Source: Mesorhizobium opportunistum WSM2075
GTDB lineage: Bacteria; Pseudomonadota; Alphaproteobacteria; Rhizobiales; Rhizobiaceae
Assembly (NCBI RefSeq): GCF_000176035.2
Contig: NC_015675.1
Location: 5,026,001-5,090,000 of the forward strand
Reading direction: 5' to 3'
DNA length: 64,000 bases
Position numbers and translations under genes: made by a program. The notes below the pieces were generated by a model. It saw only the letters and a program-made list of their open reading frames with translations, had not been told where the DNA came from and did no database searches. This document shows, piece by piece, positions 28,026 through 36,334 of the stretch; the stretch's first letter is position 1; the number at the start of each line of letters is the position of its first letter.

Positions 28026-28997
28026 CTAGCCCCCGATGAACCGCCAGAGTTCGGGATAGGGTTCGAGTTGGCCGCTGAGCACGAAATATTTGTAGAGCAC
28101 GAGCAGGGAGATCGCCTGCTCGTCTCGCTGGTTGGAGAACTTGCGGCAATGCGCATTGGCCGCGAGGACGATGCGCTCCGCCGCGGCCGGGTGCCGTTCG
28201 AAATAGCTTACTTTTTCGGCCAGATCGGCGAAATCCGGATCGAGCGGCACATAGTGGACATTGGCCTCGAGCTGGCTCTCCCTAAACCACGTTTCGTAGG
28301 TCGGCGGCGGCATCAGGCAGAGCGAGTTCGAATTCATGATCCACTTCAGATTGGTCGCCACGTCATTGCCCTCCAGCGAGACGATGTAGCGATAGCGCAG
28401 GTGCTGGCCGATGCTGAGAAAGGGCTTGCTGTACTTTGCCGGCGCGTTCGGCTTGTGCGAGCCCGCATCGCAGAACGGCAAGTCGCGCACGGCATCCAGA
28501 AACCTTGTCCTGAGCGGATTGTTGAGATCGCCACGCCAGACCACGGCCGGCAGTTTGTCGGCGAAGGCAACCGTGTCGACAGGCATGTAGAAGTGGCGGA
28601 ACTTGTTGAACTTCATGAGCACCGCATTGTCGTTGTCGGCCTGGATCGGGCGATCCTTGACGAATGACGGCACCTTGGGCACCTCGATGACGTCGCCAAA
28701 CTCCAGGTCGAGGCGCAGTCCGGCATCGAAGTAACGGGCAAATTCCTTCAGGTCGTAGTAATACATGCTGCGTGTCGACGGCAGGCTGTCGATACGGACG
28801 GCATCGGGGCTGGGCGAGAACGTGTCGTGCAGTTTGTTGTAGTCGTTCAATCGTTGGCGGACGGCCTCATCGGAGAGCCTGGCCTGCTCGAGGCGACCTG
28901 CCAGCCGTCGTCGGAAGATTGCCTGTGGTGCGACATCGCGTATGACATTCCGCGCATAGTAGAAAACCTTTTGGGTCGTTCGCTGTATGGTGGCCAT
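28026..28997 (-). CDS. Glycosyltransferase family 90 (CAP10-like), copy 1
   Basis: 323 aa. The ATG at 28997 (MATIQRTTQKVFYYARNV) matches the start of the adjacent paralogue. The family core is near the C-terminal third: YRYIVSLEGNDVATNLKWIM, then SLCLMPPPTYETWF and HYVPLDPDFADL, the CAP10/LPS-glycosyltransferase pattern that binds nucleotide sugar. A basic N-terminus without a clear signal suggests a cytoplasmic or membrane-associated enzyme modifying LPS or another surface glycan. It is a tandem duplicate of the gene starting at 30125, of identical length. Confidence 0.88.
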   Translation of the reverse strand: MATIQRTTQKVFYYARNVIRDVAPQAIFRRRLAGRLEQARLSDEAVRQRLNDYNKLHDTFSPSPDAVRIDSLPSTRSMYYYDLKEFARYFDAGLRLDLEFGDVIEVPKVPSFVKDRPIQADNDNAVLMKFNKFRHFYMPVDTVAFADKLPAVVWRGDLNNPLRTRFLDAVRDLPFCDAGSHKPNAPAKYSKPFLSIGQHLRYRYIVSLEGNDVATNLKWIMNSNSLCLMPPPTYETWFRESQLEANVHYVPLDPDFADLAEKVSYFERHPAAAERIVLAANAHCRKFSNQRDEQAISLLVLYKYFVLSGQLEPYPELWRFIGG

Positions 28998-29153
28998 CGT
29001 TCTCTGATCAAAACAAGCGCCAGCAAACGCACGACAGCCGAAATAGTTCCTCGCGCGCCCCCGCGTGGTCGTGTCAGAGATTTCGCAAAATGGGCGACGC
29101 CTCCAAATGGTGACAGCGCGCTTGGCCACAGGGGCCGGCTATGTCGCCGGCAA

Positions 29154-30125
29154 CTATCCCGTTATGTAGCGCCAGACATCGGCATCCGGCTTGATCTGGC
29201 CGCTAAGCACGAAATATTTGTAGAGCACCAGCAGGGAGATCGCCTGTTCGGTCTGCTCATTGTCGAACGTCCGGCAATAGGCGTTCGCGGCCGCGACGAT
29301 GCGCTCGGCCTTCGCCGGGTGCCGCTCGAAAAAAGCCACATGTTCAGCAAGGTCGGAGAAGTCCGCTGCGAGCGGCACGTAGTGAACATTGGCCTCGAGC
29401 TGCCGCTCCGCGAACCATGTCTCGTATGTCGGAGGCGGCATCAGGCAGAGTGACTTCGAGTTCAATATCCATTTGAGGTTGGTCGCCACGTCGTTGCCTT
29501 CGAGCGAAACGATGTAGCGATAGCGTTGGTGCTGGCGGATGGTGAGAAAGGGCTTGGCATACTCCGCCGGCGCGTTGGCCTTGTGCGAGCCGGCGTCGCA
29601 GAACGGCAGGTCGCGCGCCGCTTCCAGAAACCGTGTCCTGATCGGATTGTTGAGATCGCCGCGCCAGACCACCGTCGGCAGCTTGTCGGCAAACGGGATC
29701 GTATCGGCCGGCATCTGGAAATGGCGAAACTTGTCGAGCTTCATGATGACCGCGTTGCTGTCGTCGTCACGGATCGGCCGATCCTTGACGATCGAAGGCA
29801 CCTTCGGCACCTTCATGACGTCTCCGAACTGGACGTCGATCAGCAAGCCGGGATCGAAGTAGCGGGCAAACTCCTTCAGGTCGTAATAATACATGGTCGG
29901 AGTGAAGGGCAGCTCGCTGATGCGCACGGCCTTTGCGCTTGGCGTGAAACCATCCTGCAGCTTGTTGTAGTAATTCAGCCGCCGGCGCGCCGGCTCGCCG
30001 GAAAGCCTGGCCGTTTCGAGACGAGCGGCCAGCCTGCGTCGAAACAGGGCTTGGGGAATGACGTCGCGCGCGACGTTTCGCGCATAATAGAACACCCTCG
30101 CCGTCGTCCGCGCAATTGTGGCCAT
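29154..30125 (-). CDS. Glycosyltransferase family 90 (CAP10-like), copy 2
   Basis: 323 aa, starting MATIARTTARVFYYARNVARD. It shares most residues with the downstream copy, including VVWRGDLNNPIRTRF, DLPFCDAGSHKANAPA and the GT90 core SLEGNDVATNLKWILNSKS. Both genes also share the motif TGATCAAAACAA-type DNA just before the start, so the duplication included the leader. 156 bp separates the copies. Likely acts on surface polysaccharide or LPS; donor and acceptor are unknown. Confidence 0.88.
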   Translation of the reverse strand: MATIARTTARVFYYARNVARDVIPQALFRRRLAARLETARLSGEPARRRLNYYNKLQDGFTPSAKAVRISELPFTPTMYYYDLKEFARYFDPGLLIDVQFGDVMKVPKVPSIVKDRPIRDDDSNAVIMKLDKFRHFQMPADTIPFADKLPTVVWRGDLNNPIRTRFLEAARDLPFCDAGSHKANAPAEYAKPFLTIRQHQRYRYIVSLEGNDVATNLKWILNSKSLCLMPPPTYETWFAERQLEANVHYVPLAADFSDLAEHVAFFERHPAKAERIVAAANAYCRTFDNEQTEQAISLLVLYKYFVLSGQIKPDADVWRYITG

Positions 30126-30325
30126 GGTTCACTTGATCAAAACAAACAGGCAGCTCTCAATTCGTTGGCGCCCCGACGCTTCCTACACCATTGTGCCGCG
30201 CATCTGGCAAGCCCTACCCAACCGCGGAAGCGAACGCTGCGGTACTTTTGCCTCGGCTGTTGTGTTTGACGGCTAATGCTCCTAGGCAAGGTTTGAGCCG
30301 CAAGGCAGGTCAAAAAGGAGCCGAT

Positions 30326-30472
30326 ATGGCGCGAGCACCAAACTACGATCAGGAACGCAAGGAACGCGACCGGCAAAAGGCAGCCAAGAAGGCCGAAAAG
30401 CAGGCCGCCAAGGTCGCCGCGCGGGAACGGTCCAAGCCGGAGACCGAGACCGACGCCGAAACAGAGGAATGA
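30326..30472 (+). CDS. 48-residue highly charged small protein
   Basis: MARAPNYDQERKERDRQKAAK and so on: a Lys/Arg/Ala-rich helix of about 30 residues followed by an acidic tail (TETDAETEE). AAAAAGGAG lies five bases before the ATG at 30326 and a terminator follows the stop directly, so the small gene is a complete transcription unit. No known function; might bind nucleic acid or ribosome by charge, which is a guess. Confidence 0.7.
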   Translation: MARAPNYDQERKERDRQKAAKKAEKQAAKVAARERSKPETETDAETEE

Positions 30473-30478
30473 CGGCAA

Positions 30479-30500
30479 GAGGCCCGCGAATGCGGGCCTC
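30479..30500. terminator. Bidirectional terminator
   Basis: GAGGCCCGC / GCGGGCCTC, nine pairs with a four-base loop, between the convergent small-protein gene and the DUF982 gene. Confidence 0.75.
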
Positions 30501-30522
30501 GTCTCAATCCGATTGGATTGCG

Positions 30523-30783
30523 TCAAGCGGGCGCCTTGTCGCTGACGAAAACGTCGACTTCACGCGCCGCCGCGATGAAGGCGCGCCTGGCATTCATGGC
30601 CGGCTTGTCGCCGGCCAGCGCGTCATGACAGGCCTGCAGCGCCGCACGGTGCTTGGGGCTGCGCTTGCCGGGCCAGCTGTTGAGGAGGTAATCGGAAGCC
30701 TCCCGGGCCGAACGCAAGAGCTGAGTGCTTCCCGCCGTGACGGACTTGACGGTCACGGGTGTTTCAAATCGGTTGTTTTCCAT
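30523..30783 (-). CDS. DUF982 protein
   Basis: 86 aa from the ATG at 30783 (MENNRFETPVTVKSVTAGS). The order PVTV, then AREASDYLLNSWPGKRSPKHRAAL in pieces, then ALAGDKPAMNARRAFIAAARE matches the rhizobial DUF982 family, which often occurs in many copies per genome. A longer frame begins at 30942 but has no homologous-looking sequence before the chosen start. Function unknown; converges on the 48-aa gene across a terminator. Confidence 0.85.
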   Translation of the reverse strand: MENNRFETPVTVKSVTAGSTQLLRSAREASDYLLNSWPGKRSPKHRAALQACHDALAGDKPAMNARRAFIAAAREVDVFVSDKAPA

Positions 30784-30886
30784 CGCCGCTCTTACGCCAT
30801 CAGCATCCATGAAGCGAGGCCGAAAGTGCGCTTTGTATCGGGACGCAGCCTTTTCGCAGCGATCGCCCCGCCTTGTGCAGACCGCG

Positions 30887-31552
30887 CTAAGCAGCGACCA
30901 CGGCAAAACCCCTGGCGCGAAGCCCGCGTCGATCGTTGGCAAGCGACGTCACCAGCCGGTCACGGCTGCCAACGATATGGGCTGAAAGCCGGCGGGCCGC
31001 TTCATCGGCATCGCCAAGGCGTGCTGCCGCCAGGATGGCGCGATGCTCGGCCCAGGCGCGGCCAAGGGCGGCTTCGTCGCGAACCTCCAGCCAGCGGGCG
31101 CGCGACAGCCGCGTCATGGCATCGCGAACGGCCCGGAACAGGAATTCATTGCCCGACAGGCGCGCCAGCTCGATGTGAAAATCCATGCCGACGCGATGCC
31201 ACTCCTCGCGCGGCGTGCTTTCGTCGCAGGAATCGAGCATCGCCTCGATGACATCGATGGCATTCCCGTCGACGTGCGTGCATGTCAGCCGCAGAGCCGC
31301 GACCTCGACCGCTTCGCGATAGACCGCGATCTGCTCGAGCTCGGCAAGGTTGATGGGCGACACCGTCCAGCCGCGCCCGTCCCTGCCGACCAGCCCCTCG
31401 GTCTCCAGCCGCAGAAGCGCTGCCCTGACCGGCGTGCGCGAGGCGCCGAAGCGGCCTTCGATCCAACGCTCGGTCAGCCGCTCTCCTGGCCCGATCTCGA
31501 GCCCCAGGATCATCTCGCGCAACCGCCGTTCGACATTCTGCATCTGCGACAT
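30887..31552 (-). CDS. GntR-family regulator, FCD subfamily
   Basis: 221 aa. The N-terminal winged helix spans QNVERRLREMILGLEIGPGE through TERWIEGRFGASRTPVRAAL; the FCD domain with metal-binding His and Asp follows (AVYREAVEVAALRL, GMDFHIELARLSGN, AEHRAILAAARLGD). Start at the ATG at 31552; upstream in-frame codons would run over the intergenic operator. Divergent from an MFS transporter gene with 117 bp between, so it probably regulates that gene in response to an organic acid. Confidence 0.9.
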   Translation of the reverse strand: MSQMQNVERRLREMILGLEIGPGERLTERWIEGRFGASRTPVRAALLRLETEGLVGRDGRGWTVSPINLAELEQIAVYREAVEVAALRLTCTHVDGNAIDVIEAMLDSCDESTPREEWHRVGMDFHIELARLSGNEFLFRAVRDAMTRLSRARWLEVRDEAALGRAWAEHRAILAAARLGDADEAARRLSAHIVGSRDRLVTSLANDRRGLRARGFAVVAA

Positions 31553-31607
31553 CGCGCTCGCCTTTCCGAAGCCGCATTGACAGCAGCGGGGTTGAAGTTC
31601 ATGACGT

Positions 31608-31622
31608 ATACCAGTTTGGTAT
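31608..31622. promoter_or_regulatory. GntR operator between the regulator and MFS genes
   Basis: ATACCA GTT TGGTAT, perfect six-base arms with a three-base spacer, resembling the TGGTATACCA-type sites bound by FadR/FCD regulators. A further GGTATCC at about 31631 could be a second half-site. Confidence 0.65.
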
Positions 31623-31669
31623 CCCAAAACGGTATCCGCAACAAGCGCTGGTATCGAGCAGGCAAGGAC

Positions 31670-32923
31670 ATGACGCAGGAAGACACCCGACAAAGCGGTT
31701 ACAACATCCACTGGCGGCGCAATCTCGCCGTCTGCTTCGCTGGCTCGTTCAGCACGCTCATCGCCATGACCTTGCTGTTGCCTTTCCTGCCGCTCTATGT
31801 CGAACAGCTCGGCGCGCAGGGACATGCGGCCATCGTGCAGTGGTCCGGCATCGCCTATGGCGCCACTTTCTTCGCCGCGGCCATGGTTGCGCCGCTATGG
31901 GGACGCCTGGGCGACCGCTACGGCCGCAAGGTGATGCTGGTGCGCGCCAGTTTCGGCATGGCGATCTGCATGTCGCTGACAGGCATGGTCGAAACGGTCT
32001 GGCAGTTGGTGCTGCTGCGCCTGCTGATCGGTTTTGCCGGCGGCTATTCCTCGGGTTCGACCATATTGGTGGCCATGCAGACGCCCAAGGACCGCTCTGG
32101 TTGGGCGCTCGGCGTCCTGTCGGCGGGGATCACAGCGGGCTCGCTGGTCGGCCCCCTGCTCGGCGGCGCCCTGCCGCCGGTCATCGGCATCCGCGCCACC
32201 TTCCTGTTGTCCGGCGGCGTCATCTTCCTTGCCTTCCTGGCCACGACCTTCCTGATCAAGGAGACCCCCCGCCCGAAGGCAGCCAAAGCGGCTTCGGCGG
32301 CAAAGCCGAAGAGCGGCTGGTCGCAGATCCCGGACAAGCGTCCGGTCGTGGCGATGCTGACAACCGGAATGCTGCTTGCGTTCGCCACCATGTCGATCGA
32401 GCCGATCATCACCGTCTATGTGCAGCAGCTCATCGAGGATCAGAGCCGGGTGACGCTGGTCGCCGGCGTGGTGATGTCGGCGGCGGCGCTAGGCACCATC
32501 CTGTCGGCCTCCTGGCTCGGCAAGCTCGCCGACCGCGTCGGTCACTGGAACGTCGTCGTGGGCGCGCTCGCTGTCTCGGCCCTGCTGCTCATTCCGCAGG
32601 CTTTCGTCACCGACAGCTGGCAATTGATAGGACTGCGCTTCCTGATGGGTCTGGCGCTTGGCGGCCTGCTGCCCTGCATCACCAGCGTCATCCGCCACAA
32701 CGTCCCCGACGGCGTCGGCGGCAACGTGCTTGGCCTGGCGATTTCGGCGCAATATGTCGGGCAGGTCGCCGGACCCTTGACCGGCGGCTTCGTCGGCGGC
32801 CACTTCGGCATGCCGGCGGTGTTTCTCGGCACATCGGTGCTGATGGCTGGCGGCGCCGTCTACAACTGGATTGTCCAGTCGCGGCGGACACGGCATATGC
32901 TGCTGGAGGCGGGCGAGCCCTGA
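31670..32923 (+). CDS. MFS transporter (multidrug-type)
   Basis: 417 aa with twelve hydrophobic segments. The ATG at 31670 (MTQEDTRQSGYNIHW) begins just before the first membrane span; the frame is open further upstream through the antisense of the regulator. Conserved MFS loop GRLGDRYGRKVMLVR lies near residue 85 and its counterpart GKLADRVGHWNVVV near 285, with a cytoplasmic linker KAAKAASAAKPKSG at mid-protein. Likely controlled by the divergent GntR protein. Substrate unknown. Confidence 0.88.
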   Translation: MTQEDTRQSGYNIHWRRNLAVCFAGSFSTLIAMTLLLPFLPLYVEQLGAQGHAAIVQWSGIAYGATFFAAAMVAPLWGRLGDRYGRKVMLVRASFGMAICMSLTGMVETVWQLVLLRLLIGFAGGYSSGSTILVAMQTPKDRSGWALGVLSAGITAGSLVGPLLGGALPPVIGIRATFLLSGGVIFLAFLATTFLIKETPRPKAAKAASAAKPKSGWSQIPDKRPVVAMLTTGMLLAFATMSIEPIITVYVQQLIEDQSRVTLVAGVVMSAAALGTILSASWLGKLADRVGHWNVVVGALAVSALLLIPQAFVTDSWQLIGLRFLMGLALGGLLPCITSVIRHNVPDGVGGNVLGLAISAQYVGQVAGPLTGGFVGGHFGMPAVFLGTSVLMAGGAVYNWIVQSRRTRHMLLEAGEP

Positions 32924-32962
32924 GGGATTCGCCCAAGTCAGCAATCGAAGGGCCGTGCTATC

Positions 32963-33328
32963 ATGAGTCTCGCTGAATCCAACGCCAGCCGCATCCTCGT
33001 GCTTGCCGGCGGTCTCGTCGGTGCGGCAGGTGTGGCACTGTCGGCGGCGGCCGCGCACCGTGGCGGCGCCTTTACCGGCACGGCCGCATCGTTCCTCCTG
33101 ATGCACGCACCGGTGTTTCTCGCCGTCGGCCTTGCCGGTGCGAACCGCTTGCTGCGGATGGCCAGCCTGGCCCTGCTTGTCGGGCTCGTGCTTTTCGCGG
33201 GCGATCTGCTCGCCCGCGACTTTCTCGGATCGAGACTGTTTCCGATGTCGGCGCCGATCGGCGGCACCCTGCTCATCGCAGGCTGGCTGGCGATTGCCGC
33301 CTCCGCCTTGGTGCGCCCAAGATCCTGA
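32963..33328 (+). CDS. DUF423 membrane protein
   Basis: 121 aa with four hydrophobic segments beginning ILVLAGGLVGAAGVALSAAA, followed by an AAHRGG motif; the family normally has AAHGL here and the same four-helix layout. Small conserved inner-membrane protein without known role. It lies 39 bp downstream of the MFS gene on the same strand and may be cotranscribed; it converges with the microprotein genes. Confidence 0.8.
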   Translation: MSLAESNASRILVLAGGLVGAAGVALSAAAAHRGGAFTGTAASFLLMHAPVFLAVGLAGANRLLRMASLALLVGLVLFAGDLLARDFLGSRLFPMSAPIGGTLLIAGWLAIAASALVRPRS

Positions 33329-33340
33329 GATGCCGAACGG

Positions 33341-33490
33341 TCAGTCCCGGTGACGTTCGGATCGGACCCAAAGGTCGCGACCGCGCGAGGCTAGCCTTGT
33401 CCGGCGCGGCGCCTCGGGCCGCTCGGCGGCCGGCGCGATGCCCCAATAGTTGCGATAGATGTCTTCGAACAGATGCTTGACGGGATGCAT
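33341..33490 (-). CDS. Twin microprotein A (49 aa)
   Basis: MHPVKHLFEDIYRNYWGIAP and on to a C-terminal RDLWVRSERHRD. The ATG at 33490 has GAGAGAG upstream. It shares MHPV..LF.DIYRN.W and RDL....ER.R with the gene at 33551-33694, so the two are recent or selected duplicates; this is strong evidence that both are real. One aromatic, amphipathic N-terminal segment, no signal peptide or clear membrane span. A LacI-type operator lies 20 bp before the start. Function unknown. Confidence 0.7.
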   Translation of the reverse strand: MHPVKHLFEDIYRNYWGIAPAAERPEAPRRTRLASRGRDLWVRSERHRD

Positions 33491-33509
33491 GGTTTTTCTC
33501 TCTCTTGAA

Positions 33510-33523
33510 TTGAATCGATCCAA
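33510..33523. promoter_or_regulatory. LacI-type operator O1
   Basis: TTGAATCGATCCAA, near-palindromic around central CG, immediately upstream of microprotein A. Identical to the site before the lacI-like gene. Confidence 0.7.
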
Positions 33524-33550
33524 TCGGTGAGCACAAAACGGCTGCGCCGA

Positions 33551-33694
33551 TCAGCTCCGCTTGCGTTCCACCAGAAAGCGAAGGTCCCGAACCCATGGGC
33601 CGGCATGATTTCGACGCCTGGATCTGTTGGCAGCTGACACAATGCTCCAGTCGTTGCGATAGATGTCTTGAAACAGATAGTTGACGGGATGCAT
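33551..33694 (-). CDS. Twin microprotein B (47 aa)
   Basis: MHPVNYLFQDIYRNDWSIVS with a C-terminal RDLRFLVERKRS. The ATG at 33694 follows a strong GGGGAGG. Too short for routine gene calling; the frame is recognised by its match to microprotein A in both ends while the middle diverges. The intergenic DNA between the two genes carries an operator. Both genes face away from the lacI-like gene. No function can be assigned. Confidence 0.7.
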   Translation of the reverse strand: MHPVNYLFQDIYRNDWSIVSAANRSRRRNHAGPWVRDLRFLVERKRS

Positions 33695-33739
33695 GGCGCA
33701 CCTCCCCTTCGGTCATTTCGGCAGCCTGAATCTGCCAGT

Positions 33740-33753
33740 TTGGATCGATTCAA
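33740..33753. promoter_or_regulatory. LacI-type operator O2
   Basis: TTGGATCGATTCAA, the reverse complement of O1 and O3, 46 bp upstream of microprotein B. Its centre is 49 bp from O3, roughly 4.7 helical turns, so loops or cooperative binding are possible. Confidence 0.7.
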
Positions 33754-33788
33754 AGATAGGCCCTCGGCCGCCGTTGGTCAAGCAGAAT

Positions 33789-33802
33789 TTGAATCGATCC
33801 AA
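33789..33802. promoter_or_regulatory. LacI-type operator O3
   Basis: TTGAATCGATCCAA, 60 bp before the lacI-like ATG at 33862. With O2 it frames the divergent promoter region. Confidence 0.7.
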
Positions 33803-33861
33803 CGAAAGTGCTAGATGCAAGCCCGGAACGTGCTAAATGCATGTCAGGAGGCACGCGCAAA

Positions 33862-34938
33862 ATGGCGTCACTCACCGCAGGCAATCGACGACCCGTCCGG
33901 CTGGCCGACATCGCCAAGGCCGCAGGTGTCTCGCATGGCACCGCGTCCAATGTCTTCAGCCGCCCCGAGATCGTGCGCGAGGAAGTCCGTGAACGGGTCA
34001 AGGCGGCTGCAGAGGCGATGGGCTATGGCGGGCCGGATCCGAAGGGCCGGCTGCTGCGGGCCGGCAAGGTCAACGCCATCGGCGTGGCCACCGCCGAGCC
34101 CCTCTCCTACTTCTTCGACGATCCCTTCGCGCGCGTCATGATGGCGGGCATCTCGCAAGCCTGCGACGCAACCGGGGCCGGGATTTCCCTGGTCTCGGCC
34201 GCCAACAACGAACAGCTTGCCTGGAACATCCAGAGCGCGCTGGTCGACGGCTTCATCGTCTTCTGCATCGAAGGCGGCTCGCGTCTGGTGGAACTGGCAC
34301 GCGAGCGCAAACTGCCGTTCGTGGCGCTCGATCTGGATTCGCAGGACGGATCGGTCGCGGCGATCGGCGTCGACAACATCGCCGGCGCCGGCCTGGCGGC
34401 GCGCCATCTCACCGATCTCGGACATCGCCGCTTTGCCGTCCTGGCGCTGCCTTTCGCCGACGACAGGACAGGTCTTGTGTCGCCCGAGCAGGTTCGTGCC
34501 GCGACCTATGCGGGGACGCGCGACCGCCTCACCGGTTATCTCCAGGAGCTTTCGCGGGTTGGCGTCGACATATCCAAAGTGCCCGTCTACGAGACCGCCA
34601 ACGATGCGGCCACCACGAAAGCGGGGCTTGAAGCCATCTTCGCTTCCAGCGAGCCGCCCACCGCCATCCTGGCGATGTCCGACAGGACAGCCCTGGTGGC
34701 GCTCGAATGGCTGAGCGCGCGCGGGCTGGCCGTGCCCGGCGACGTTTCCGTCATCGGCTTCGACGGCGTTCCGGAAGCGGCGACGTCCAAGCCGCCCTTG
34801 ACCACGATCGCCCAGCCCATCGCCGAGATCGGCCGCCTTGCCGTCAAAGCGATCCTGGAGAGCGACGGCAGGGTCAGCCGGCAGCTTTTGCCTGTCGAAC
34901 TGATCGTGCGGGCCTCGTCGGCTCCGCCACGCGGCTGA
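33862..34938 (+). CDS. LacI-family transcriptional regulator
   Basis: 358 aa. The start is the ATG at 33862 (MASLTAGNRRPVRLADIAK), with AGGAGG upstream. Residues 11-60 are the LacI helix-turn-helix and hinge (RLADIAKAAGVSHGTASNVF...), followed by a periplasmic-binding-protein-like sensor domain (IGVATAEPLSYFFDD, VIGFDGVPEAATSKPPLTT). Three operator copies upstream of it and of the microproteins suggest that it represses them and itself. The effector, probably a sugar, is not readable. OpgC lies convergent downstream. Confidence 0.92.
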   Translation: MASLTAGNRRPVRLADIAKAAGVSHGTASNVFSRPEIVREEVRERVKAAAEAMGYGGPDPKGRLLRAGKVNAIGVATAEPLSYFFDDPFARVMMAGISQACDATGAGISLVSAANNEQLAWNIQSALVDGFIVFCIEGGSRLVELARERKLPFVALDLDSQDGSVAAIGVDNIAGAGLAARHLTDLGHRRFAVLALPFADDRTGLVSPEQVRAATYAGTRDRLTGYLQELSRVGVDISKVPVYETANDAATTKAGLEAIFASSEPPTAILAMSDRTALVALEWLSARGLAVPGDVSVIGFDGVPEAATSKPPLTTIAQPIAEIGRLAVKAILESDGRVSRQLLPVELIVRASSAPPRG

Positions 34939-34953
34939 GCCGTGCGGCCAAGC

Positions 34954-36132
34954 TCAGCGATTGGCTCTCGCCACGGCGGAGATGCCGAAAGGCGCGCGGA
35001 CCGGCGCGACGTCCTTTTGCGTCGCGCGGGCTTTGCCCGATCCTGCGATGGTCGACAGCCATTCGAGATAGAAGGCGAGCGCGAACTGCATGGCGATGCC
35101 GGCCGATAGCAGCAGGCTGTCATAGACGAGCCCGCCCGGATTGATCAGCCTCATCACCTGGGCGAGCATGGCAATCAGCGTGCCGGCGATGAAGACCGGA
35201 AGCGAGCGCTTGCCCAGTATCGCCAGCGGATGGTCGGGGCTGGTCCGGAACAGACTGGAGAGCGCCGGCAGGGCAACGACGAGATAGCTGACCGCCAGGA
35301 TGTGCAACAGCCGCGGCAACGACAGGAAGGTCTTGTCGAAGCCGCCGATCACCACGGGCAGCTTGAACCAGGTTATCTGCCCCCACAGCGGACTGTGCAC
35401 CCAGACCAGCGCCGTCAGCACATAGGCAGCGGCGGCGCCGACCAGCCAGCGATTGACCGGGATAACACCGCCACGCCTGACATGCAGCATGGCGGCCAGG
35501 CCGATGTTGAACAGGAACTGCCAGGACAGCGGGTTCAGGAACCAGAAGCCAGGCTCTGGATAGTTGGGCGGGGCGATCTGCCAGATGCCGGCGACGAGCC
35601 ACAGCGCGCCGGACACGACAAGTGCGGCGACGGGCCTGTAGCTGACGAACAGGACGAAGGCCGGCGCCATCAAAAGCAGCACGGCATAGACAGGCAGGAT
35701 GTTGTTGTAGCCGAGCTGATGGCCGAGCGTGACGATGCCGACCAGCACTTCCGGCGGGTTCTTCATCAGCGGCTCGATGTTGATCAGCCTCAGCAGGTCC
35801 GGCCGCCTCGCAAACACCGCCACGGCGCAGAACAGGGCCATCACCGCCATGGTCGTCACGATGTGGGTGACGTAGAGCACACCCGCCCGCCGCCACATCT
35901 TCAAGGTTGCGAGAAGCCGGCCGCCCGGCCGGAATTTCGTGCCGTAGGCGAGCGCGACCGAGATGCCGGAAATCAGCACGAACGCCTCGGCCGCGTCCGA
36001 GAAGCCGAAATTCTTGTAGGTCAGCACCTCGAAAGCGGTGCCCGGCACATGGTCGACGAAGATGGTGAGCAGGGCGAGCGCGCGCAGTACATCGATACGC
36101 GTATCGCGTTCCGGCGAAATGGGGGTGGTCAT
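34954..36132 (-). CDS. OpgC-family membrane acyltransferase-like protein
   Basis: 392 aa with about ten hydrophobic segments. The ATG at 36132 (MTTPISPERDTRIDVLRAL) is used; an upstream TTG adds two residues. N-terminal motif RIDVLRALALLTIFVDHVPG and the following FSDAAEAFVLISGISVALAY are the OpgC signature, a relative of acyltransferase 3 that succinylates osmoregulated periplasmic glucans or modifies surface glycans. It stands alone between lacI and an esterase gene, so its glucan partner genes are elsewhere. Confidence 0.87.
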   Translation of the reverse strand: MTTPISPERDTRIDVLRALALLTIFVDHVPGTAFEVLTYKNFGFSDAAEAFVLISGISVALAYGTKFRPGGRLLATLKMWRRAGVLYVTHIVTTMAVMALFCAVAVFARRPDLLRLINIEPLMKNPPEVLVGIVTLGHQLGYNNILPVYAVLLLMAPAFVLFVSYRPVAALVVSGALWLVAGIWQIAPPNYPEPGFWFLNPLSWQFLFNIGLAAMLHVRRGGVIPVNRWLVGAAAAYVLTALVWVHSPLWGQITWFKLPVVIGGFDKTFLSLPRLLHILAVSYLVVALPALSSLFRTSPDHPLAILGKRSLPVFIAGTLIAMLAQVMRLINPGGLVYDSLLLSAGIAMQFALAFYLEWLSTIAGSGKARATQKDVAPVRAPFGISAVARANR

Positions 36133-36334
36133 CGACAAAAGGCCTCAAAGCTGGTTGTTCATGTCCAGCAATGCGACCCCCGGGGCGCACCGCTTCGATT
36201 CCTCCCACGGGAGTGTATCGGCGCAGAAACGGGCTGGAATGCGCCCGGTTCAATCAACTTTCGCGGAGCATGAAAATATTGCGTTTTGAAGCCGGCAAAT
36301 TCAGCGAAACCTCATATAATCAAGAGGATGCGGA

